NCBI GenBank assembly: GCA_016181275.1
Contig: JACOZQ010000026.1
Span: forward strand, 1-37,955
Direction: 5' to 3'
Origin: Candidatus Woesearchaeota archaeon
Lineage (GTDB): Archaea; Nanobdellota; Nanobdellia; SCGC-AAA011-G17; ARS1403
DNA length: 37,955 bases
Shown here: piece after piece, positions 32,623 to 37,955 of the stretch
Numbering within the stretch: the stretch's first letter is position 1
How the letters are laid out: each line of letters begins with the position of its first letter
Made by a program: the position numbers and the translations under genes
The notes under the pieces: model-generated
Told to the model about the DNA's origin: nothing
What the model saw: the letters and a program-made list of their open reading frames with translations, nothing else
Database searches by the model: none

Positions 32623-32850
32623 AAACTTTAATGCTAATCCAGAAGGAGCAATTTTTCTAGATAAAGGCCTAAAATAGCCACTCTTTAAAGCACTTATATA
32701 ATCAGAGTAATCCGTGCAAATTCCTTGATAATTTCTTCTTCTGGCATATAATTTAACAAGAAGTACATTTTATAAAACTTTCTATTTATTACTACTATCT
32801 AATAAGTAAAAATGGAAAGATTTAAATAGATAAATTATGATTTTTTAAGA

Positions 32851-33678
32851 ATGGCAATAAGACAAAGAAGAGAGGATTATGTATCAAGAACATTAGATGA
32901 TGCAGTAATCAGAGATGGATTGAGCGCGATATCAAGACTAAAAGATTCTGAAAGAAGATATGCTGTAATGGGGGGGATAGCAACACAAAGTTATCTTCCA
33001 ACAATATGCAGAAGGCCTACAATTGATATTGATGTTTTAATTGAAGGTGTAACTAATCGAGAAGCATTTGTCAAGTTTGTCGAGCCTACTCAGGACTATT
33101 TTAGAGATAAAGGATATACAACCAGTTTTAATAGAAGAGAATTTTCATGGAACTTTTCAGCTAGATCGCCTTCAGATGAAGCAATCTTAATGGAATTTTC
33201 GAGATTCAGCCAGAGCTTCTATCCTGTAAAAAAAAGCTTGGTGGAAAGAGAATTAGATAACAGAAGAACTAAATTCATCGAGGGAAGAGAAGACTCTTAC
33301 TGTGTACTTGCTCCCGAGGATATCGCTGTCCCCAAAATAGGAAGATTAATAACGGTTTTAGAAGAGAATCCTAATTTTGATAAATACATTGAGCCATTCA
33401 CAAAACCAATGAGCACAGAGACAATAAGATATGCATTAAACAAGACAAGAGATGTAAAAGAGAGGGTTGCACTAACTCCTGAAGAAGTAAAAGATTTTCT
33501 TGCAGGCAGATTTATTTCCGACGCTTATGATGTAAGAATGCTTGGTGAGCAAGTTGGTTTTGATTCAGACTATTTCAATAAGGTTGTAGGCAGTTGGAAA
33601 GAAGTAGCAGCCCCTTCTGAAGCTAAATCTGTTGTCTGGAAAATCCTTCCATGGAAAGTAAAGGTTTCAACTAATTAA
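32851..33678 (+). CDS. Nucleotidyltransferase-fold protein (AbiEii/MNT-like)
   Basis: 275 residues. RRYAVMGGIATQSYLP followed by RPTIDIDVLIE is the GG...DxD signature of the polymerase-beta-like nucleotidyltransferase fold (Gly41-Gly42, Asp59, Asp61). AbiEii-type toxins and other nucleotidyltransferases of this kind transfer nucleotides to tRNA or proteins. No antitoxin gene of the AbiEi type is adjacent, so it may have another job. Upstream TTTAAATA at about 32821-32828 places the transcription start at the ATG 32851. The C-terminal half is helical and unrecognised. Confidence 0.7.
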   Translation: MAIRQRREDYVSRTLDDAVIRDGLSAISRLKDSERRYAVMGGIATQSYLPTICRRPTIDIDVLIEGVTNREAFVKFVEPTQDYFRDKGYTTSFNRREFSWNFSARSPSDEAILMEFSRFSQSFYPVKKSLVERELDNRRTKFIEGREDSYCVLAPEDIAVPKIGRLITVLEENPNFDKYIEPFTKPMSTETIRYALNKTRDVKERVALTPEEVKDFLAGRFISDAYDVRMLGEQVGFDSDYFNKVVGSWKEVAAPSEAKSVVWKILPWKVKVSTN

Positions 33679-33745
33679 AGATAATATGAATTTTTTTCAA
33701 TAACAATCTATATAAATAAATGATAATAAAATATTGCCAGCAAGA

Positions 33746-34120
33746 ATGATAGAAAAACACGGAAGCATAGTCGATGCTGAAACAGCTGAAGAATTATTTT
33801 CTAATCTTGAAAAAATGATTGGAATAAACATTAATCTGCGAATGATAAGCTATGATGTCACGGATGAAGGCGAGGTTGTTTTTCCAGAAAATTACTCCGG
33901 AATGCTTATTGATGTTACAGATTATTCTAATGGAACTCCCGATCTTGCATTAAACCTTGATAGATATTCTGAGATTTGCTTTGGCAATCTTAATTTCATG
34001 AAAGGGAGAAGATATGGAATTGCAAGAATAAGCAAAAGAAAAGGAAGAGTAATTTATTTAGATCCTGATGCTGATAAAGAATGGCAAAGACTAATTAATG
34101 AATCTAAAAGACACAAATAA
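33746..34120 (+). CDS. Unrecognised soluble protein
   Basis: 124 residues from the ATG at 33746; a TTG at 33734 in the same frame is too close to the TATA box (CTATATAAATA at 33709-33718) to be used. The sequence alternates helix (DAETAEELFSNLEKMIG) and strands (MISYDVTDEGEVVFP, YGIARISKRKGRVIYLDP). No motif, cysteine pair or membrane segment. It may form a unit with the nucleotidyltransferase upstream (67 bp away), but it has its own promoter. Confidence 0.6.
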   Translation: MIEKHGSIVDAETAEELFSNLEKMIGININLRMISYDVTDEGEVVFPENYSGMLIDVTDYSNGTPDLALNLDRYSEICFGNLNFMKGRRYGIARISKRKGRVIYLDPDADKEWQRLINESKRHK

Positions 34121-34154
34121 TTTCTGAAAAAATTTAACAGCCGATGCTGCACAC

Positions 34155-34175
34155 TTTCTTTTTAGAAAAAAGAAA
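34155..34175 (+). terminator. AT-rich hairpin between convergent genes
   Basis: TTTCTTTTT (34155-34163) pairs with AAAAAGAAA (34167-34175). It lies after the plus-strand gene ending at 34120 and before the minus-strand gene ending at 34213, and could end transcription both ways. T runs flank it. Confidence 0.35.
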
Positions 34176-34212
34176 TCGTTTCCAAAAAAAAACTATTTTT
34201 CCTTGTTAGAAG

Positions 34213-34575
34213 TTAATTTTCCCCCAGCAAGAATAAAATTTTATCCAATTTTTTATTAATCTCATCCAAGCCTTTTGAAGAAGAATGATTTTTATTTTCC
34301 GATATTAGGCTTTTGTTACTTCTGAAGCAATCCTCGCAATAAATTGGCTTGCCAGCAGCTGGCCTGAAGGGAACTTCACAGCGTTTACCGCAAGCATCAC
34401 AAGTTGCAGTGTGCTTGTCTTGGTGTTCGGAATTTCTCTGTCTAAAATTCTTTCTTGAAGAAAACTTGTCTGAATTTCTTCTATTTGGAGATTTTCTTCC
34501 TGAATCGTTTCTACTTGGCCTTCTGGAACTCCTTCTTCCCCTGCCTTCATAATCTTCAAAATTAAAATCTTTCAT
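34213..34575 (-). CDS. CxxC-x17-CxxC zinc protein with arginine/serine-rich front
   Basis: 120 residues. The first 55 are low-complexity and basic (GRGRRSSRRPSRNDSGRK), likely nucleic-acid binding. The core TATCDACGKRCEVPFRPAAG then KPIYCEDCFRS is the CxxC...PF.P...GKPIYCxxCF domain known as CxxC-x17-CxxC, widespread in small bacterial and archaeal proteins of unknown role. The C-terminal helix LDEINKKLDKILFLL could trimerise or dimerise. A CTTATAAAC box about 26-34 bp upstream of ATG 34575 indicates a leaderless transcript. Confidence 0.78.
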   Translation of the reverse strand: MKDFNFEDYEGRGRRSSRRPSRNDSGRKSPNRRNSDKFSSRKNFRQRNSEHQDKHTATCDACGKRCEVPFRPAAGKPIYCEDCFRSNKSLISENKNHSSSKGLDEINKKLDKILFLLGEN

Positions 34576-34683
34576 GATTATTAATCCTTAAAATCCGTTT
34601 ATAAGATTATGCCTAACTGCTGACGCTGATGGACAACTTTTGGTTTTCCATGAGCCTTTTCCTCGCATTGTTCAAAATAATTT

Positions 34684-34728
34684 AAGTGATTTAAGGTCAC
34701 AAAATGTGACCTTAAACCATTATCACTT
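34684..34728. repeat. Nested inverted repeat (TTTAAGGTCACA core)
   Basis: TTTAAGGTCACA at 34690-34701 and TGTGACCTTAAA at 34705-34716 are exact inverted copies with an AAA loop. Outside them AAGTGAT (34684-34690) pairs with ATCACTT (34722-34728). The combined structure is either a hairpin RNA or a dimer-binding site. Confidence 0.7.
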
Positions 34729-34819
34729 GGTATTACAATTTGTAACGTCAAGTTTTTATATTTAATTTCATTTAATTGTATTCTCAATTTATTATTGCTT
34801 TTTCTTTCTTTTCCCCTAG

Positions 34820-34872
34820 GATTGTGTTAAGTTAAGTAATGGTTACTCACCATTACTTAACTTAACACAATC
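34820..34872 (+). repeat. Perfect 23-bp inverted repeat followed by a T run
   Basis: The left arm 34820-34842 (starts GATTGTGTTAAG, ends AGTAATGG) and the right arm 34850-34872 (starts CCATTACTT, ends ACACAATC) match without error across a 7-base loop TTACTCA. TGTTTTTT follows directly, so on the plus strand it looks like an intrinsic terminator. No plus-strand gene is known upstream for at least 700 bp, which makes a small RNA or a mobile-element end equally possible. Confidence 0.75.
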
Positions 34873-34880
34873 TGTTTTTT

Positions 34881-34897
34881 ATACACATCGTGTGTAT
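34881..34897 (+). promoter_or_regulatory. Operator-like palindrome upstream of the DUF4258/YgiT pair
   Basis: ATACACATCGTGTGTAT is a near-perfect palindrome about 20 bp before the TATA box (34917-34927). It is related to the palindrome at 14975-14995 in front of the other zinc/AbrB regulator; about 15 of 20 aligned positions agree by eye. Confidence 0.45.
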
Positions 34898-34927
34898 CTG
34901 AAATTTAAAAAGGAAGATTTATAAATA

Positions 34928-34947
34928 ACTTGTTATTACTTGTTATA
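34928..34947 (+). promoter_or_regulatory. Tandem ACTTGTTAT repeats between TATA box and start codon
   Basis: ACTTGTTATT and ACTTGTTATA follow each other with a 10-bp period, then a partial ACTTAG leads into the ATG at 34954. Lying between TATA (GATTTATAAATA) and the transcription start, they fit a repressor site for toxin-antitoxin autoregulation. Confidence 0.5.
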
Positions 34948-34953
34948 ACTTAG

Positions 34954-35154
34954 ATGAAAATTATCTATAGCAAACATGCAAATGATAAAAGGATTTTATA
35001 TGCTTTCACAAAAGAGCAAATCGAAAGAGCAGTTAAGCTTGGAGCAACCACAAAACAAACAGACGGCTACTTGGCTTCATATAAGGAGTTAAGAATTGCA
35101 TATAAAAAATTAGATAAAAAGATTTATTATATAAAAACAATTTATGTCGGCTAA
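34954..35154 (+). CDS. DUF4258-like toxin candidate
   Basis: 66 residues: IIYSKHANDKRILYAFTKEQ at the start, ending KIYYIKTIYVG. The pattern of a histidine near the N-terminus (KHANDKR), an alpha helix of the EQIERAVKLG type, a variable loop and strands ending ITVY-like (IKTIYV) matches DUF4258, a RelE/MqsR-like group found next to YgiT zinc-finger antitoxins. It is predicted to be an mRNA-cleaving or ribosome-acting toxin; that is family knowledge, not visible here. The stop is directly followed by the next ATG (TAAATG). The ATG fits a leaderless transcript. Confidence 0.65.
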   Translation: MKIIYSKHANDKRILYAFTKEQIERAVKLGATTKQTDGYLASYKELRIAYKKLDKKIYYIKTIYVG

Positions 35155-35505
35155 ATGAAATTAAATAAATGTCCTGAATGCAGGGGGAAAATTGAAGAGA
35201 AAAATATAGATTATATCCTGCTTGGAGTTAATCTTGGGAAATTTCCCACCATGATCTGCAGCAGATGTAGAGAGCAATTTTATGAAGATTCTGTTTTAGA
35301 TAAAATAGACAAGTCTGCAAAAGAAAAAGGATTATGGGGATTAGAACATAAGACTAAATTAAACCTTGTTGGGAATAGCTTAGCAGTCAGATTGAGCAAA
35401 AATCAAATAGAATTTGGAAAATTAAAAAAGGGGGAGGAAGTCATTGTTTATCCAGAGTCTAAAAATAAATTTATAATTGAAGTTACTGGTTTTAAAAAAT
35501 CCTGA
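35155..35505 (+). CDS. YgiT-type zinc finger + AbrB-like antitoxin candidate
   Basis: 116 residues. The first 45 contain KCPECRGKIEE and TMICSRCREQFYE, the CxxC...CxxC plan of YgiT/MqsA zinc domains with the intervening strand (YILLGVNLGKFP). The second part LNLVGNSLAVRLSKNQIEFG and GEEVIVYPESKNKFIIEV is an AbrB/MazE-like DNA-binding hairpin. MqsA itself uses a helix-turn-helix, so the AbrB ending is a different solution. It abuts the DUF4258 gene without a gap and is presumably its antitoxin and repressor. Confidence 0.75.
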   Translation: MKLNKCPECRGKIEEKNIDYILLGVNLGKFPTMICSRCREQFYEDSVLDKIDKSAKEKGLWGLEHKTKLNLVGNSLAVRLSKNQIEFGKLKKGEEVIVYPESKNKFIIEVTGFKKS

Positions 35506-35565
35506 CCGTCAAAATGGCTTTTAAAAGACAATAATGAATATAAACAAATTCGAAATTGAAAAATA

Positions 35566-36762
35566 ATGGTTAAGCTCTATGGTGCGATTACCCAATTAAT
35601 TTTTCTTGAAACTAATTTTATTTCTGTAAGAGAAAGAATTGAAGGACTAATACCAACTCCTGAAATGCTAAAAGAGATCTCTTTATTTCCTGGAGGATCT
35701 AAAATAGGACTTGAATATCTTTCTGAGAGAGATGAGCTCGAAGTAAGAGCAGACCTTACAAAATTATCAAAAGAAAAACATTTGAAAAGAGCAAAGATAT
35801 ATCCTGAAGCGTCATTTCGTTACTGGGATTTCTTAACAGGATTTTGCATTCAAAATGGACATGAAGTTGTGTTCATAGAAGACAAAGAAATTTGCTTGAA
35901 ACAAAATGAAGTTTCGATAGAAGGGCAGGCAAAAAACAGAAAAAACAAAAAGTTTTCAGAAAAAACACTTGAATTAAAAGCCGGATTAAACTCAGATGAG
36001 AAAGTCTTCATGCAAGTTGTGCGAGCTAATGACGAAAATTATTATGCAAATCTTTTATCAAGAAAAATTAACGAGATTGAAAGAGCTGATGCCATGCTGA
36101 GAAAAATAAAATCAAAAGAATTAGATGCTGTTGTTGTCGCCAGCAGTTATAGTGATTTATGGATATCAAATGCTGAAAAAATAAAAGAAGAACATGGAAT
36201 ATGTTTTGATCCTTATTGCGCTGAAAGAACTGAAGAAGAAACAAGAATTAGATTCGTAAGAGATGCTCAACCGGAGCAATGTGTTTCTTCAAGAAGAGAA
36301 AGCATGGAAAGAGCATTAAGATTTATGGAAGAGGGCAGAATAATTAGGAATAGAAAACCGGATTATGTTGGGAGCTGGGAGCTCGTCGATTCTCCTTCTG
36401 AAGGATATTTTGAAATGTTTATTAATGAAAAAAATGGAGAGAATATTAAAGGAAATATTGAAGATTGCTTAGGATCCGCTACTTTTACTGGGAGAATTAA
36501 TGATAAGGAAATTGGATTTGCTAAAAGATATTCGAGAAATTCTTCTGAAGATGCAGTAAAAGGAGTTATCCCATATAAAGGAAGAAAAACAAAGGGAGGG
36601 TTTCATGGATTTTATATGCTTCCTAATGGGATCGGCAGACCATTCTATCTAACTAAATCTGAAAAAGTAAATCCGCTCGAAATATCAAGACAATGGTTTT
36701 CATCGACTAAAGAGATAAATGAGCAGGAATTGTTCCATGAATTATTTGATAAGATTTTTTGA
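35566..36762 (+). CDS. Large unrecognised soluble protein
   Basis: 398 residues, no membrane segment. The N-terminal 200 residues mix helix and strand, with NGHEVVFIEDKEI and then NLLSRKINEIERADAML and LDAVVVASSYSDLWISN. The spacing of these loosely recalls TraB-like folds, but the key residues are not convincing. The C-terminal part is a beta-rich domain (YVGSWELVDSPSEGYFEMFI, GSATFTGRINDKEIGFAKRY, KGGFHGFYML) that could be a small barrel. Function unknown. The start ATG 35566 lies about 45 bp after a TTTTAAAA box, with a ten-codon upstream ORF in the leader. Confidence 0.6.
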   Translation: MVKLYGAITQLIFLETNFISVRERIEGLIPTPEMLKEISLFPGGSKIGLEYLSERDELEVRADLTKLSKEKHLKRAKIYPEASFRYWDFLTGFCIQNGHEVVFIEDKEICLKQNEVSIEGQAKNRKNKKFSEKTLELKAGLNSDEKVFMQVVRANDENYYANLLSRKINEIERADAMLRKIKSKELDAVVVASSYSDLWISNAEKIKEEHGICFDPYCAERTEEETRIRFVRDAQPEQCVSSRRESMERALRFMEEGRIIRNRKPDYVGSWELVDSPSEGYFEMFINEKNGENIKGNIEDCLGSATFTGRINDKEIGFAKRYSRNSSEDAVKGVIPYKGRKTKGGFHGFYMLPNGIGRPFYLTKSEKVNPLEISRQWFSSTKEINEQELFHELFDKIF

Positions 36763-36821
36763 ATCGAAATTAATCATTATATTTTATATCCCCCTGCGGA
36801 AATATACTTTCAATTAAATCT

Positions 36822-37667
36822 TCAGTTTTCATCTTCTAAATCCCCCAAAAGACTTCCAATTCCTTTAAATTGTTCTTTTGATAAATTAACATACGTTTTT
36901 GTTGTTTCTAAATTTGAGTGCCCCATCATACCTTGAACACGAACTATATCTATCCCTTTTTCGACTAAGTGGGTGCCAAATGCATGTCTAAATATGTGAG
37001 AATGAACCCTTTTTATTATTCCTGCTTTTTCTGCTAATTTTTTTATGATTAATTGGAAGGATCTAGTAGTGTAGGGTGTTTCATTTGATTTAGAAAATAA
37101 AAATTTAGATGGCAATTTTTTGGTTTTTATATAAGAATCAATACTTTCTACTAAAGGGATATCTAAATGGATTACCCTGTCTTTATTTCCTTTGCCGGAT
37201 CTGACAATCCCCACCATCCTGGAAGTATCTAAATCTTCTAATTTGAGATTAACTGCTTCCGAAACTCTTAATCCGCAGGAATACATTATCTGGACTATTA
37301 ATTTATCTCTTAAGTTATCAGCTGCATCAATTATTCTTTTTACTTCTTGTTTTGTTAATACTGAAGGAAGTTTTTTACCTACTTTCTTAACTCTAATCTT
37401 GCTTACCGTATATTTTTCTAACATTTTTTCATAATAGAAAGAAATTGCTGATCTTGCAAGGTTTAAACTAGAGCCAGAGTAGTTTTTTTCTATGCTTAAA
37501 TATTCTAAGAATCTCTTAATATCTTCAAATAGAATTCTTGAGTGAATTTTTCCAGTGAAATTGAATAACTCATTAAGGTAAGTTAGATAAGAATTGATTG
37601 TTCTGGGGCTATGGCCAAGTAGTTTTAGTTCACGTTCTACTTTTTCTATCATCTCATCGTTTTTCAT
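36822..37667 (-). CDS. xerA: Tyrosine recombinase, XerA-like
   Basis: 281 residues, the usual XerC/D/XerA size. N-terminal SAM-like domain (1-85) binds the core site. Catalytic residues: Arg134 (SCGLRVSEAVNL), Lys159 (GKGNKDRVI), His224 and Arg227 (HSHIFRHAFG), His250 (MGHSNLETT) and nucleophile Tyr259 (TKTYVNLS). Archaeal XerA resolves chromosome dimers at dif; phage-type integrases share the fold. GATATATAAAG about 25-35 bp upstream gives the promoter. Three AATTGATT repeats lie just beyond it. The C-terminus GSLLGDLEDEN is acidic. Confidence 0.92.
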   Translation of the reverse strand: MKNDEMIEKVERELKLLGHSPRTINSYLTYLNELFNFTGKIHSRILFEDIKRFLEYLSIEKNYSGSSLNLARSAISFYYEKMLEKYTVSKIRVKKVGKKLPSVLTKQEVKRIIDAADNLRDKLIVQIMYSCGLRVSEAVNLKLEDLDTSRMVGIVRSGKGNKDRVIHLDIPLVESIDSYIKTKKLPSKFLFSKSNETPYTTRSFQLIIKKLAEKAGIIKRVHSHIFRHAFGTHLVEKGIDIVRVQGMMGHSNLETTKTYVNLSKEQFKGIGSLLGDLEDEN

Positions 37668-37753
37668 CTAATTAGCATTAGACGAACTTCTTTATATATC
37701 TTGTTGTTTGGGCTTGTAATGGCAAAATACGAAATTGGACTATAATAAAATCT

Positions 37754-37817
37754 AATTGATTGAAAGTTGTTAGAATTGATTAAAAACTGTATCTAATAAA
37801 TATTTTAAGAATTGATT
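37754..37817 (+). repeat. Three direct repeats beside xerA
   Basis: AATTGATT occurs at 37754, 37774 and 37810 in longer related contexts: CTAATTGATTGAAAGTTGTTA, AGAATTGATTAAAAACTG and AGAATTGATTAAAAGTTT, the last two matching over 14 bases. The spacing is 20 then 36 bp. They lie in the 166-bp gap between xerA and the next gene. They could be recombinase accessory sites, a regulator site or origin-type iterons. Confidence 0.5.
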
Positions 37818-37833
37818 AAAAGTTTTTGTTATT

Positions 37834-37955
37834 TTATAAGTCTAACTCAGGATGAGGAAAAACTTCAACTTCAGAGGTTTCTTCTATCACTTCTGGATCT
37901 CCAAGAAGATATGTTAACGGGAAACCAAATGTGGCTCTTTCCTCCTCAAAAGATA
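37834..37955 (-). CDS. C-terminal end of an unknown gene (runs off the right edge)
   Basis: The reverse strand is open from the window edge to TAA at 37834-37836 and encodes 39 complete residues with an acidic end: FEEERATFGFPLTYLLGDP, then VIEETSEVEVFPHPELDL. The start and most of the gene lie outside. No family can be named. Confidence 0.5.
   Translation of the reverse strand, partial: SFEEERATFGFPLTYLLGDPEVIEETSEVEVFPHPELDL

Larger units (their letters stand above)
34576..34953. other. 378-bp stretch without a convincing gene, rich in inverted repeats
   Basis: It holds the promoter of the zinc protein (34600-34610), a 62-codon frame at 34599-34787 on the reverse strand that I do not trust, a nested inverted repeat at 34684-34728, a perfect 23-bp inverted repeat at 34820-34872, a short palindrome at 34881-34897 and the promoter of the toxin-like gene. 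The part 34610-34660 is less AT-rich than its surroundings. Confidence 0.5.

Noticed and set aside
32851-33678. Complete AbiE toxin-antitoxin system
   Set aside because: Only the nucleotidyltransferase-like part is visible; neither neighbour looks like an AbiEi antitoxin.
34599-34787. 62-residue reverse frame as a gene
   Set aside because: The frame is mostly made from the nested inverted repeat, has no ribosome binding site or TATA box at the right place, and shows no protein-like pattern in its second half.
35566-36762. TraB/GumN-like protein
   Set aside because: A few segments have similar spacing but the conserved residues of the family are not convincing.

Overview
The window looks like chromosomal DNA from an AT-rich archaeon, most likely a small-genome DPANN lineage of the Pacearchaeota/Woesearchaeota kind. 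The information-processing genes are archaeal: family B DNA polymerase, FEN1, RadB, type II methionine aminopeptidase, CDC48/VAT ATPase, a Trm5-like tRNA methyltransferase and a XerA-like recombinase. Many start codons sit about 25 nt downstream of a TATA box, which means leaderless mRNAs. Where a ribosome binding site exists it is usually GAGGTGA or GGTGAT. Genes are short, tightly packed and often overlap. The lineage call is inference; no rRNA is present.

Layout. 1-2.4 kb: the end of a membrane protein gene, a helical ORF running out of frame into a beta-barrel-like secreted protein, then a reverse cluster of a small protein, a retropepsin-like protease and a Trm5-like enzyme. 2.4-5.7 kb: two polytopic membrane proteins separated by an insertion sequence with terminal inverted repeats and a 9-bp target duplication. 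5.7-10.7 kb: a replication/repair block with FEN1, a PD-(D/E)XK nuclease, PolB and methionine aminopeptidase. 10.7-15 kb: an operon of a zinc-ribbon/AbrB regulator, CDC48 carrying a 492-residue homing intein, and a small protein.

15-23 kb is an accessory island. It holds a structured-RNA candidate, a translationally coupled operon (DnaQ/PolB-like exonuclease, DDE transposase, 47-residue zinc mini-protein), a divergent antitoxin-like gene, a wHTH-transmembrane protein, a lipoprotein, a ribbon-helix-helix regulator, two small proteins, and an AAA ATPase + subtilisin-like protease pair that matches the IetAS anti-phage type. 23-31 kb returns to housekeeping: RadB, a split MgtE-like transporter, topoisomerase IA, a zincin gene broken by TGA, a phosphoesterase and seryl-tRNA synthetase. 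31-38 kb mixes small regulators, a glutaredoxin, several zinc mini-proteins, a nucleotidyltransferase, a DUF4258/YgiT-AbrB toxin-antitoxin-like pair, unusual perfect inverted repeats, and a XerA recombinase next to direct repeats.

How the genes work together. PolB and FEN1 both end in PCNA-binding (PIP) motifs, and the nuclease between them probably serves the same replication/repair work. In the island, several small DNA-binding proteins sit beside promoters with repeated or palindromic motifs over the predicted transcription starts, which suggests a set of self-regulated accessory modules. The most interesting items are the archaeal IetAS-like pair, the coupled exonuclease-transposase-zinc protein operon with its phased operator, the structured RNA beside it, the intein lacking its block B histidine, and the beta-barrel gene with an apparent frameshift.
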